From positions 310,071-374,070 of the forward strand of contig NZ_LN908976.1 of assembly GCF_001486165.1 (NCBI RefSeq): DNA of 64,000 bases, in the 5' to 3' direction. Positions 13,999 to 22,454 of the stretch are shown here, piece by piece. The notes under the pieces were generated by a model. That model made no database searches and was not told the origin of the DNA. It saw only the letters and a program-made list of their open reading frames with translations. The stretch is from Bittarella massiliensis (ex Durand et al. 2017). Lineage in GTDB: Bacteria; Bacillota; Clostridia; Oscillospirales; Ruminococcaceae. The translations under genes and the position numbers were made by a program. Numbering within the stretch: the first letter of the stretch is position 1; every line of letters begins with the position of its first letter.

Positions 13999-16900
13999 AT
14001 GGAGGCAACACAGAACGGGGACAACCTGTTTGAAGACCAGAACATCGTCTTGGTGGACACCCAGAACCTGTTGCGGGCGGCCAAGGAGCTGAAACAGTCC
14101 AAAGAGGACTTTCAGTCCCTGCTCGAGCAGGCGGAGCTGGGCGACACCTCGGTCCAATACGACCTGGGCGAGCACTACGCCAGCGGCGACGGGGTGGAGG
14201 CCGACTTTGAAAAGGCGGTCTACTGGTTCAGCCAGGCCGCCGAGGTGGGGGACCTGCGGGCCATCGAGGCCCTGGCCCGCTGCTATTTCGAGGGCCGCGG
14301 CGTGGAGAAGGACGAGAAAAAGGGGCTGGAACTCCTCACCCAGGCCGCCGAGCAGGACAGCTGTTCGGCCCAGTGCGAGTTGGGGCTCTGCTATGAAAAC
14401 GCCGACGGCACCGAGCGCGACCCCAGGGCCGCGGCCGAGTGGTACCGCCAGGCCGCCGACCAGGACTATGCCCCCGCCCAGTGCAACCTGGCCGTCTGCT
14501 ACTTCAACGGCATCGGGGTGGAGAAGGACGACGCCCTGGGGATGGAGTGGCTGGAAAAGTCGGTCTCCCAAAACCACCCCCGGGCCCAGACCATTCTGGG
14601 CAGCTTTTTTGAAAACGGCGCCCATGTGGAGAAGGACGAGGAACAGGCCGTGCGCCTCTACCAGTTGGCCGCCGACCAGGACTATGCTCCCGCCCAGTGC
14701 AACCTGGCTGTCTGCTACTTCAACGGCATCGGGGTGGAGAAGGACGACGCCCTGGGGATGGAGTGGCTGGAGCGGGCCGTGGCCCAGGAAAACCCCCGCG
14801 CCCAGAGCATCCTGGGCGGCTTTTACGAGGCCGGCGGACAGGTGGAGAAGGACGAGGAGCAGGCCGTGCGCCTCTACCAGATGGCGGCGGAGCAGGAGTA
14901 TGCCCCCGCCGTCTGCGACCTGGGGCTCTGCTATGAGTTCGGCACCGGGGTGGAGATGGACAAGGTCCACGCCGCCCAGCTCTACCGGCGGGCCGCCGAC
15001 CAGGACTACGCCCCCGCCCAGTGCAACCTGGCCGTCTGCTACCTCAACGAGATCGGGGTGGAAAAGGACGAGGCCGCCGCGGTGCAGTGGCTGCAAAAGG
15101 CCGCCGACCAGGGCTTTCCCCGGGCGCTGAACATCCTGGGGGACTGCCACTTCCACGGCATCGGGATGGAGGAGGACCAGGTCCAGGCGGCGGAGTGCTA
15201 CCGTCAGGCCGCCCAGCAGGGGCACCCCCCCGCCAACTACAACCTGGGGCTCTGCCTGGAGCTGGGCCTGGGGATGGAGAAGGACGCCGAAGCCGCGGTG
15301 GCCGAGTACCTAAAGTCGGCCGAGCAGGGGTACGCCCCCGGCCAGTGCAACCTGGCTTTCTGCTACCTGGTGGGGGTGGGCTGCGAGGCAGACCCCCAGG
15401 CCGCCATCCCCTGGCTGGAAAAGGCCGCCGAGCAGGAACACCCCCGCGCCCTGGGGCTGCTGGGGAGCTGCTACCGGGATGGAAACGGCGTCGAGCAGGA
15501 CTTGGCGCGGGCCGCCGGCTACTTTGAAAAGGCCAGCGCGCTGGACTATCCCCCCTCCCTCTGCGACCTGGGGCTCTGCTACGAGATGGGCGAAGGGGTG
15601 GAGCAGGACCAGCCCCGGGCCGTCGAACTCTACACCAAGGCGGGGGAACTGGGGCACGCCCCGTCCCAGTGCAACCTGGGCTACTGCTATCTGCGGGGCA
15701 TCGGCTGCGAGGCGGACGCCGCCAAGGCCGTCCCCTGGCTGCAGAAGGCCGCCGAGCAGGACTATCCCCGCGCCCTCGACCTGTTGGGGGACTGCTATCT
15801 CTACGGCGACGGGGTGGAAAAGGACCCCGCGCAGGGGGTGGCCTGCTACCGCAAGGCCGCCGATCTGGGCTACCTGACCGCCCTGTGCGACCTGGGGCTC
15901 TGCTATGAAAACGGCGACGGGGTGGAGATGGACAAGGCCCAGGCGGTCTCCTACTACCTGCAGGCCGCCGAGCGGGGCTATGTACCCGCCCAGTGCAACC
16001 TGGGCTACTGCTATCTGGAGGGCATTGGCTGCGAGGTGGACGAGCAAAAGGCCGTCGAGTGGTTGGAGAAGGCGGCCCAGGACGGCTATCCCCGGGCCAT
16101 CGCCCTGCTGGCCGGCTGCTACCGCGACGGCAGAGGGGTGGCACAGGACGCCGCCGAGGCGGCAAGCCGCTACGCCCAGGCCGCGGAGATGAACTACGCC
16201 CCCGCCCTCTGCGATCTGGGGCTGTGCTACGAGATGGGCGACGGGGTGGAAAAGGACGAGGCCAAGGCGGTGGAGTACTACACCCGCTCGGGCGAACTCG
16301 GCAACGCCGCCGCCCAGTGCAACCTGGGCTACTGCTACCTGCGGGGCATCGGCTGCGAGACGGACGCCGCCAAGGCCATCCCCTGGCTGGAGCAGGCGGC
16401 AGAGCAGGGCCACCCCCGTGCCCTCGACCTGTTGGGGGACTGCTACCTCTACGGCGACGGGGTGGAAAAGGACGAACAGAGGGGCGCCGACTACTACCGC
16501 CAGGCGGCAGAGCGAAACTACTCGGTGGCCCTGTGCGACCTGGGCCTTTGCTATGAAAACGGCACCGGGGTGGAGATGGACAAGACCCGGGCCCTGCAGC
16601 TCTACCTGCAGAGCGGGGAGCTGGGCAACCTGGCCGCCCAGACCAACGCGGGTTTTTGCTACCTGCGGGGCCTCGGCTGCGAGGCGAACGCCGCCGAGGC
16701 CGTCCTCTGGCTGGAGCGGGCAGCCGGCCGCGGCTATCCCCGCGCCCTCGACCTGCTGGGGGACTGCTACCTCAACGGGGACGGCGTCGCCGTGGACAAG
16801 GGCAAGGCGGTGGAACTCTACCGCCAGGCAGCCGACCAGGGGTACGCCACCGCTGTCTGCGACCTGGGACTCTGCTATGAAAACGGGCGGGGCGTGCAGA

Positions 16901-17478
16901 TGGACAAGGCCAAAGCGGCGGAGTACTACCGCCAAGCCGCCGACCTGGGGAGCGTGGCCGCCCAGTGCAACCTGGGGTACTGCTACCTGCGGGGCATCGG
17001 GGTGGCCAGGGACCCGGCCCAGGCCATTCCCTGGCTGCAAAAGGCCGCCGACAACGGCAGTTCTCGCGCCATCGACCTGCTGGGGGACTGCTACCGCGAC
17101 GGGCTGGGGGTCGAGCGCGACCCCGCACAGGCGGTGGCCTGCTACACCCGCTCGATGGAGATGGGCTTCTCCCCCGCAGTGACCGACCTGGCCCGCTGTT
17201 ACACCCAGGGCGTCGGGGTGCCGGTGGACCGGCAGAAGGCCGCCGAACTCTACACCCGGGCGGCGGAGGACGGCGACGAGGAGGCCATGCTCTGGCTGGG
17301 GCTGTGGTACCGGGATGAGGCGTCTCAGCCGGACAGCCAGCAGTGGGCCCAGTACTGGCTGCAAAAGGCCGCCGACAACGGCAGCAGCCAGGCGGCTGAA
17401 GAGCTGAAAAAGGGAGCCGGCGGCGGCTCCCTGGCCAAAAAATTGGGCGGGCTCTTCCGGCGCAAAGGGAAAAACTAG
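13999..17478 (+). CDS. Giant Sel1-repeat (TPR-like) protein, 30 repeats
   Basis: Protein of 1,159 residues: a helical N-terminus of about 52 residues, 30 consecutive 36-residue Sel1-like repeats and a basic Gly/Lys/Arg tail of about 27 residues. Sel1 repeats form alpha-alpha superhelices that bind other proteins. No signal peptide or membrane segment is visible, so it should be cytoplasmic. The repeats follow a higher-order A-B-C pattern of 108 residues: A (CDLGLCYE..G.GVE.D), B (CNLGYCYLRGIGCE.D...A..WL) and C (DLLGDCY..GDGVE.D). By hand count there are about 50 cysteines, mostly at CxLxxCY. ATG behind AGGAGG. Monocistronic, with its own regulated-looking promoter and a strong terminator. 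Partner and function unknown. Confidence 0.93.
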   Translation: MEATQNGDNLFEDQNIVLVDTQNLLRAAKELKQSKEDFQSLLEQAELGDTSVQYDLGEHYASGDGVEADFEKAVYWFSQAAEVGDLRAIEALARCYFEGRGVEKDEKKGLELLTQAAEQDSCSAQCELGLCYENADGTERDPRAAAEWYRQAADQDYAPAQCNLAVCYFNGIGVEKDDALGMEWLEKSVSQNHPRAQTILGSFFENGAHVEKDEEQAVRLYQLAADQDYAPAQCNLAVCYFNGIGVEKDDALGMEWLERAVAQENPRAQSILGGFYEAGGQVEKDEEQAVRLYQMAAEQEYAPAVCDLGLCYEFGTGVEMDKVHAAQLYRRAADQDYAPAQCNLAVCYLNEIGVEKDEAAAVQWLQKAADQGFPRALNILGDCHFHGIGMEEDQVQAAECYRQAAQQGHPPANYNLGLCLELGLGMEKDAEAAVAEYLKSAEQGYAPGQCNLAFCYLVGVGCEADPQAAIPWLEKAAEQEHPRALGLLGSCYRDGNGVEQDLARAAGYFEKASALDYPPSLCDLGLCYEMGEGVEQDQPRAVELYTKAGELGHAPSQCNLGYCYLRGIGCEADAAKAVPWLQKAAEQDYPRALDLLGDCYLYGDGVEKDPAQGVACYRKAADLGYLTALCDLGLCYENGDGVEMDKAQAVSYYLQAAERGYVPAQCNLGYCYLEGIGCEVDEQKAVEWLEKAAQDGYPRAIALLAGCYRDGRGVAQDAAEAASRYAQAAEMNYAPALCDLGLCYEMGDGVEKDEAKAVEYYTRSGELGNAAAQCNLGYCYLRGIGCETDAAKAIPWLEQAAEQGHPRALDLLGDCYLYGDGVEKDEQRGADYYRQAAERNYSVALCDLGLCYENGTGVEMDKTRALQLYLQSGELGNLAAQTNAGFCYLRGLGCEANAAEAVLWLERAAGRGYPRALDLLGDCYLNGDGVAVDKGKAVELYRQAADQGYATAVCDLGLCYENGRGVQMDKAKAAEYYRQAADLGSVAAQCNLGYCYLRGIGVARDPAQAIPWLQKAADNGSSRAIDLLGDCYRDGLGVERDPAQAVACYTRSMEMGFSPAVTDLARCYTQGVGVPVDRQKAAELYTRAAEDGDEEAMLWLGLWYRDEASQPDSQQWAQYWLQKAADNGSSQAAEELKKGAGGGSLAKKLGGLFRRKGKN
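14451..14771 (+). repeat. Recent 216-bp tandem duplication inside the Sel1 gene
   Basis: Bases 14451-14555 recur at 14667-14771 with two mismatches by eye, a shift of exactly 216 bases (two Sel1 repeats). It encodes the twice-present CNLAVCYFNGIGVEKDDALG and shows that the array has grown by unequal exchange in steps of whole repeats. Confidence 0.85.
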
Positions 17479-17492
17479 GCAAAGTAACCAAA

Positions 17493-17531
17493 CAAAAGAG
17501 GGGGAGCCCACGGGATGGGCTCCCCCTCTTT
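17493..17531 (+). terminator. Terminator of the Sel1 gene
   Basis: AAAAGAGGGGGAGCCCA, a 5-base loop and its exact complement ending in CTTTTG. Confidence 0.9.
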
Positions 17532-18189
17532 TGTTTTCCTGCCGTCCCGTCGTCTTTAGCAGGTGGACGGTCTCTCCACTTTTTAAACGCCAGGGCGGGA
17601 GAAAGCCCCCTCTCCCTGCGCAAAATCCCACCCCGGCGGAATGTGCGCCCCTCTCCCCGCGCTCGCAGGCGCTGGGACCGGGGGCCTTCCACCCGCAAGA
17701 GGGCGAGGGCGAAGTCAAGACAGATACAGAGTGCAGACGGAAACAAAGGCCCGTTCTGTCAGCTGCAGCCCGTTTTAAAGAACGGAAGCCCTATTTGTAT
17801 AGAGGAAAAGGCCATGGCACTCTCCCCTATCCGGCTGGACGACTCCCTCCACTTTGGTTGCCGGGGGCAGCCGAACAGGTGACTTCCAACCAGGGATCCA
17901 ATGCCTGGGCCCAAAACGCAGTCGGCGGGTGATGAGAGTACAGGGTAAGGCTGGTCTCCCCCCCACCTTCAATAAAATGCGACATCCCTCTTCAACCTAT
18001 TTCAAGAGGGGCAGATGACATGGCAATCGCCCGACTGATGGGACAAAGCAGCAACGTGTCCCCCAAAAACACTGCGCCCATTTATGGAGGGAAGACCTGA
18101 GGGCGGCAATCGAAAACCCCGTTCAAAAGTCGTCAAAAGTCGTCGAGTTCAAGCGTGAACCAATGAAACAGAAAACGCCTGTCATACAC
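17532..18189. other. Non-coding or degenerate stretch before tRNA-Leu
   Basis: About 660 bases without a convincing gene. Short open frames on the plus strand break every 20-30 codons, for example around 17813-17882 and 17880-17933. Composition drops in GC toward the tRNA. A CAAAAGTCGT decamer is directly repeated near 18,123-18,143. It could be the remains of a decayed gene. Confidence 0.45.
18020..18100 (+). CDS. Possible 26-residue small ORF
   Basis: ATG to TGA frame of 26 codons (starts MAIARLMGQSSNV, ends APIYGGKT), with AGAGGGGC about 8 bases before the ATG. No signal peptide or membrane segment, and I do not recognise it. It may be a real small protein, the remnant of a longer gene, or chance. 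Only conservation could decide. Confidence 0.25.
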   Translation: MAIARLMGQSSNVSPKNTAPIYGGKT

Positions 18190-18241
18190 AAAAAGGAAAA
18201 GCCCCGGAAACCGCTTAACAATGCGATTTCTGAGGCTTCTC
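18190..18241 (-). terminator. Terminator of tRNA-Leu
   Basis: On the minus strand AAGCC...GAAA...TTTC...GGCTT forms an imperfect stem followed by TTCCTTTTT, directly after the tRNA 3' end. Confidence 0.65.
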
Positions 18242-18244
18242 TTT

Positions 18245-18331
18245 TGGTGCGGATGAAGGGACTTGAACCCATACAGTATTGCTACCACTAGAACCTGAAT
18301 CTAGCGCGTCTGCCAATTCCGCCACATCCGC
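18245..18331 (-). tRNA. tRNA-Leu(CAG)
   Basis: An 87-nt class II tRNA on the minus strand. The acceptor GCGGATG pairs with CATCCGC, followed by A and an encoded CCA. The anticodon stem CTAGA/TCTAG holds a loop with anticodon CAG. A long variable arm and the T-arm GGGTTCAAGTCCC are present. It reads CUG, by far the favoured Leu codon in this GC-rich window. Confidence 0.96.
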
Positions 18332-18344
18332 GAGTACGTTTGTT

Positions 18345-18373
18345 ATTATAGCGCGCTCGCCCGGCTTTGGCAA
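18345..18373 (-). promoter_or_regulatory. Promoter of tRNA-Leu
   Basis: TTGCCA and a consensus TATAAT with a 17-base spacer on the minus strand, 14 bases before the tRNA. Confidence 0.85.
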
Positions 18374-18450
18374 GGGGTTTTTGTAATTTTTTTAGGAAAT
18401 TTGTGCGTTTTCAGATTCTGCCCAAAGCCCTTTCCACATCGGCCACAACC

Positions 18451-19716
18451 TTAGGCGGTTTGCCCATTGACTTTCAGCACCTCTTCCGCTGCCTTGAGTA
18501 TGCCGATCTTCCCGGTGGCGTAGTTGAGCCCGCCCTGGAACCAGACGGCAAAGGGCTCGCGGATGGGGGCGTCGGCCGACAGCTCGATGGAGGAGCCCAT
18601 GGTGAAGGCCCCCGCCGCCATGATCACCTCATCCTCGTACCCGGGCATGGGGCAGGGCTCGGGGGTGACAAAGGAGTCCACCGGCGCCCCGGCCTGAATG
18701 CCCCGGCAGAAGGCGCAGAGCCGCTCTTTGTCCTGCAGGCAGATGGCCGAGATGATGTCGGCCCGGGTGTCGTCCACCGCCGGGTAGACCTGGTAGCCCA
18801 GCTCCTCGAAGAGGGCGTTTGCAAAGCAGGAGACCTTCATGGCCTCGCCGGTGACGGTGGGGGCGTGAAACAGCCCCATGTAGAGGGCGCGGTTCTGCCC
18901 CAGGGAGCAGCCCAGCTCCCGCCCTGTCCCCGGGGAGGTGAGCCGGTAGGCGCAGAGCTCCACCAGGTCGTGGCGGCCGGCGATATAGCCGCCCGACTGG
19001 GCGATCCCCCCGCCGGCGTTTTTGATGAGGGAGCCCATCATGATGTCGGCCCCCACCTGCACCGGCTCGACCTTCTGGGAGAACTCGCCGTAGCAGTTGT
19101 CCACCATGACGATGCAGTCGGGGTTGGCCTCTTTGGCGGCGCGGCAGACCTCCGCGATCTCCTCCACCGTGAAGGAGGGACGCAGGCTGTACCCGCGGGA
19201 GCGCTGTATGTAGCAGAGCTTGACCCCCCTGCAGGCCGCGGCGATGGCGGGCAGGTCGAAGCGGCCGTCCTCCCGCAGTTCCAGCTGGCGGTACTCCACC
19301 CCAAAGTCCTTCAGGGAGCCGTTGTCCTCCCCCCGCAGGCCGATGACCTCTTCCAAGGTGTCGTAGGGCTTGCCGGAGACCGAGAGCATCACGTCGCCGG
19401 GGCGCAGCACCCCGAAGAGGGCGACGGTGATGGCGTGGGTGCCCGAGGCAAAGCCGGCGCGAAAGAGGGCGTCTTCCGCCCCCACGGCGGTGGCAAAGAC
19501 CTGGTCCAGGGCGTCCCGGCCCCGGTCGTCGTAACCGTAGCCGGTGGTGTCGGTCAGGTGGGAGCCGCCGATGCGCTGCTCCTGAAAGGCGTGGAGGATC
19601 TTCTGCTGGTTGTAGGCCTGTATCTCCTCGATGCGGTCAAAGGCCCCCCGGCACCGCTTTTCGGCGGCCTCTGCAAGGACCTCGACCCGCTCGGAAAAAT
19701 GGAAAAATGCTGTCAC
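18451..19716 (-). CDS. Methionine gamma-lyase-like PLP enzyme (aluminium-resistance protein family)
   Basis: PLP-dependent enzyme of 421 residues, of the Firmicutes family annotated as methionine gamma-lyase or aluminium-resistance protein. It probably acts on a sulphur amino acid, but the reaction is poorly proven for the family. The PLP Lys232 is in GSLIKNAGGG, with Asp206 in VMVDNCYGEF and the phosphate-side SGTHAI at 91-96. The start is GTG 19716, behind GGGAGGG. This GTG overlaps the TGA of the upstream GNAT gene as GTGA, so translation is coupled. The frame's upstream extension to 20217 is a shadow over that gene. Last gene of the murD operon; no clear terminator follows before the tRNA promoter. 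Confidence 0.88.
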   Translation of the reverse strand: MTAFFHFSERVEVLAEAAEKRCRGAFDRIEEIQAYNQQKILHAFQEQRIGGSHLTDTTGYGYDDRGRDALDQVFATAVGAEDALFRAGFASGTHAITVALFGVLRPGDVMLSVSGKPYDTLEEVIGLRGEDNGSLKDFGVEYRQLELREDGRFDLPAIAAACRGVKLCYIQRSRGYSLRPSFTVEEIAEVCRAAKEANPDCIVMVDNCYGEFSQKVEPVQVGADIMMGSLIKNAGGGIAQSGGYIAGRHDLVELCAYRLTSPGTGRELGCSLGQNRALYMGLFHAPTVTGEAMKVSCFANALFEELGYQVYPAVDDTRADIISAICLQDKERLCAFCRGIQAGAPVDSFVTPEPCPMPGYEDEVIMAAGAFTMGSSIELSADAPIREPFAVWFQGGLNYATGKIGILKAAEEVLKVNGQTA

Positions 19717-20407
19717 TGTATGATTCCCTCCCATGTACTTTGACAGGGCGTGAAGCCCTGGGATTGATAAAACGACACCCGCTCCGGCGCACAGCAGAGG
19801 AGCAGCCGGTAGCCGGGCAGGGCGGCCCGCAGATCGGCCAGCGCCCGGGCAGCCAAGCCCCGGCCCCGGTACTGCGGCTGGGTGTAGACCTGCTCGATCA
19901 CCCCTTGGCGGGAGACGGGGTCCAGGGCGTAGACCCCGGCGGTGGCCCGCAGCGCCCCGTCCGCCCGCACCCCCGCCAGCAGGGCGGCCCCGTGGCGCAG
20001 CCGGTGGGACAGTTCGCCGTAGAAGGCGGGGCCGCCAAAGGCCGCGTCCCACCGGGCCAGCAGGGCCGATACCTCGGCCAGGGGCGGGCCCTCGGCGGCG
20101 GGTCGCCCCTCCGCGCGAGCACCCGCCGCTCCTCCCCCCCGACAGGCAGGTCGACCAGGTAGCGGCGCACCCCGCAAAAGCGGAGGAACTCCTCCGCCTG
20201 GGGCCACTGCCCGGCATCCGCCAGACAGACCGTCGCCTGTTCCCCCAGGGTGCAGAGGGCCCCTCCGCCCGAAAAACGATAAAATCGCGCCCCCAGGGCC
20301 GGTTCCCACACCCGGTAGAGGGCGGCCAGCTTGACGGCGGTCAACGAGCCCTCCCGCCCCTTCAGGGGGAGGGCGCCGCCGGGGGCCAGGGGGTCAATCG
20401 ACGGCAT
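19713..20407 (-). pseudogene. GNAT-type acetyltransferase, apparently frameshifted
   Basis: The C-terminal half reads as a GNAT domain with the acetyl-CoA signature in YTQPQYRGRGLAARAL and a typical end (YRLLLCCAPERVSFYQSQGF). The sensible N-terminal half (MPSIDPLAPGG..., YRVWEPALGARFYRFSGGG, FLRFCGVRRYLVDLP) lies in a different frame, and the two join only if one base is added near a run of seven C at 20134-20140. The total span is not a multiple of three. The defect may be a real mutation or a homopolymer error. The ATG at 20407 overlaps the end of the M42 gene; a TTG closer to GGGAGGG is an alternative start. The intact downstream half and the GTGA coupling to the next gene argue for a sequencing error. 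Confidence 0.7.
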
Positions 20408-21404
20408 CGATGAGCCCCTTGGCCAGTTCGTAGACGGCGTGGATGTCGGCGGCGCTGGCCACGCAGCTGGCGGTGTGCAGGTTGCGGCAGGGGACCGAGA
20501 GGGCCAGGGTCTTGACCCCGCCCCGGCTGCGGTGGATCTGCCCGGCGTCGTTGCCGCCGAACACCCCCTGCTTTTGCTGGATCGGGATCGCGCGCTCCTC
20601 TGCGATCCGGCGGGCCAGCTGCAGGAGTTCCCGATCGTAGATGGTCCCCCGGTCCATGGGGCCGACCACCGCGCCCCCGCCCAGGGTGCAGACCCGCTGC
20701 CCCTCGGGCAGGCCCAGGTTGTCGGCCGCGGTGGTGGCTTCCAGCACCAGGGCCACGTCGGGGGCCACGGTGTAGGCCGCCGCCTGGGCGCCCCGGCAGC
20801 CCACCTCCTCCTGGGTGGTAAAGACAAAGGTGCAGTCGTTTTGCAGGGGCTGTTTGAGCAGCGCCAGCAGGATGGCGACCCCCGCCCGGTCGTCAATGGC
20901 CTTGGCGGCGATCCGCCCCTCGCCCAGGGGGGTAAAGGGGGTGTCGAAATAGGCGATGTCCCCCAGCTGCACCCGCTGGGCCGCCTCCTCGCGGCTGGCG
21001 GCGCCGATGTCGATGCGCAGCTGGCGCAGGGGGATCTCCCCCTCCCGCTCCTCCGCCTTTTGCAGGTGGATGGGCACCGCGCCGATGACCCCGGCGAGGT
21101 CGTTCACCCGCACCGCCTTGCCGGGGAGCACCTTTTCGTCGATCCCGCCGACACAGTCAAAGCGGAGATAGCCCTCCCCGTCGACGTCGGTGACGATCAG
21201 CGCCACCTCGTCCATGTGGGCGCAGACCATCCGCTTTTGCGCGGGGGTGCGGGCCCCCTTCTTCTCGACGATCACGCTGCCCAGGGCGTCCACCTGGTAG
21301 GAAAGCCCCATCTCGCTCAAGCGGTCGGTGACGAAATAGCGCACCTGCTCTTCGCTGCCGGACGCGCCGTCCAGGGCGCAGAGCTGTTTGAGGGTGTTCA
21401 GCAC
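20394..21404 (-). CDS. M42 family metallo-aminopeptidase, copy A
   Basis: Cytoplasmic di-metal aminopeptidase of the M42 (TET/FrvX/YsdC) family, trimming short peptides. It keeps the metal ligands in order: AHMDE, AIDDRAG, QEEVG, LEATTAAD (Glu in the slot usually filled by Asp) and NLHT near the C-terminus. Of two GTG codons in frame, the one at 21404 was chosen because AAAGGGGG lies 9 bases before it and the product begins MLNTLKQLCALDG, as is typical of M42 enzymes; GTG 21410 is possible. The start overlaps the end of its paralogue, and the stop overlaps the GNAT start, so the whole string is one transcript. Confidence 0.9.
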   Translation of the reverse strand: MLNTLKQLCALDGASGSEEQVRYFVTDRLSEMGLSYQVDALGSVIVEKKGARTPAQKRMVCAHMDEVALIVTDVDGEGYLRFDCVGGIDEKVLPGKAVRVNDLAGVIGAVPIHLQKAEEREGEIPLRQLRIDIGAASREEAAQRVQLGDIAYFDTPFTPLGEGRIAAKAIDDRAGVAILLALLKQPLQNDCTFVFTTQEEVGCRGAQAAAYTVAPDVALVLEATTAADNLGLPEGQRVCTLGGGAVVGPMDRGTIYDRELLQLARRIAEERAIPIQQKQGVFGGNDAGQIHRSRGGVKTLALSVPCRNLHTASCVASAADIHAVYELAKGLIDAVD

Positions 21405-22432
21405 GACCACTCGCCCCCTTTCACATAGGCCGCCAGCAGGGCGGCGGTGTTCTCAATGTCCGCCAGGTCGCAGACCTCGGCCGGGGTGTGCATGTACCGC
21501 TGGGGGATGGAGAGGGTGACACAGCGCACCCCGCCCCCGGCAACCGACACCCCGTCGGCATTGGTGCCGGTGCGCCCGGCCATGATCTCCCGCTGGAAGG
21601 GGATGCCCTCCCCCTCCGCCGCGCGGCAGAGGGCCCGGTACATCCCCCTGTCCAGGGTGGGGGCATAGCCGATCATCGGCCCCGCTCCCAGCTCGCCGCA
21701 GTCGGCGGCGTCACAGCCGGGAGAGAGGGCGAAGGAGACATCCACCGCCACGCAGTGGGTGGGGGCGGCGAGGAAGGCCGCCGTGGCCGCCCCCTGGCCG
21801 CCCACCTCCTCCCGGGTGGAGAGGAGGGCGGTGACCCCGCAGCCGGCAAAGCCCGCCTCCTTGATGGCCTTGGCCGCCAGGCAGACGGCAGCGCAGCCGG
21901 CCCGGTCGTCCAGCGCCTTGCCGGTGACCCGGCCGCCCAGCAGCCGCCGCAGGGGGGCCCGGTAGCAGACCCGGTCGCCGGGGGCGACCAGCCGCTCCAG
22001 CTCCTCCTTCCCAAAGCCGGTGTCCAGGTAGAGCTTGTCCACAGGAGGGGTCTTTTTGAACCCCTCCATCGCGGAGAGATGGGGCGCCAGGCAGCTGACC
22101 ACCGCCGGCACCTCCTCCCGCCCCAGGATGCTCAGCCGCGCCGAGAGGAGGAGCCGGTGGTCGATCCCCCCCACCGGGGCGATCTTGACAAAGCCGTCCT
22201 CGTCGATGTGGGTGACGATGAAGCCCACCTCGTCGAGATGGGCGTCCAGCAGCAGGTGGGGCCTGCCCTCCTGCGGGGGCACGACGGTGCAGCATACGCT
22301 GCCCAGGGGGCTGCGCTCCACCGGGCCGCAGCAGTCGGCCAGCCAGTTTGCCGCCCAGTCGGCCGCCCGCACCTCGTCCCCGGCGGGACCGTCGGCGTCG
22401 CAGAGGGCCTTCAGCAGTTCAAACGTGTCCAT
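21398..22432 (-). CDS. M42 family metallo-aminopeptidase, copy B
   Basis: Second M42 enzyme of 344 residues with the complete ligand set AHLDE, ALDDRAG, REEVG, VDVSFALSPG and RYMHTP. It is clearly diverged from copy A, with a Cys-richer sequence, so the pair probably differs in peptide specificity; M42 paralogues are known to form mixed TET complexes. The ATG at 22432 (MDTFELLKALC) is supported by GGGAGAG before it; the longer frame to 22519 runs into murD and is a shadow. It starts 22 bases after murD. Confidence 0.92.
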   Translation of the reverse strand: MDTFELLKALCDADGPAGDEVRAADWAANWLADCCGPVERSPLGSVCCTVVPPQEGRPHLLLDAHLDEVGFIVTHIDEDGFVKIAPVGGIDHRLLLSARLSILGREEVPAVVSCLAPHLSAMEGFKKTPPVDKLYLDTGFGKEELERLVAPGDRVCYRAPLRRLLGGRVTGKALDDRAGCAAVCLAAKAIKEAGFAGCGVTALLSTREEVGGQGAATAAFLAAPTHCVAVDVSFALSPGCDAADCGELGAGPMIGYAPTLDRGMYRALCRAAEGEGIPFQREIMAGRTGTNADGVSVAGGGVRCVTLSIPQRYMHTPAEVCDLADIENTAALLAAYVKGGEWSC

Positions 22433-22454
22433 CTTCTCTCTCCCTTCCGGCGCC

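Noticed and set aside
12834-17478. licD plus Sel1 gene as one operon
   Set aside because: A good terminator and a separate strong promoter lie between them.
15310-17718. 802-codon minus-strand frame opposite the Sel1 gene
   Set aside because: Mirror of the repeat DNA; regular because the coding strand is regular. No ribosome binding site or promoter, and it runs through the Sel1 terminator.
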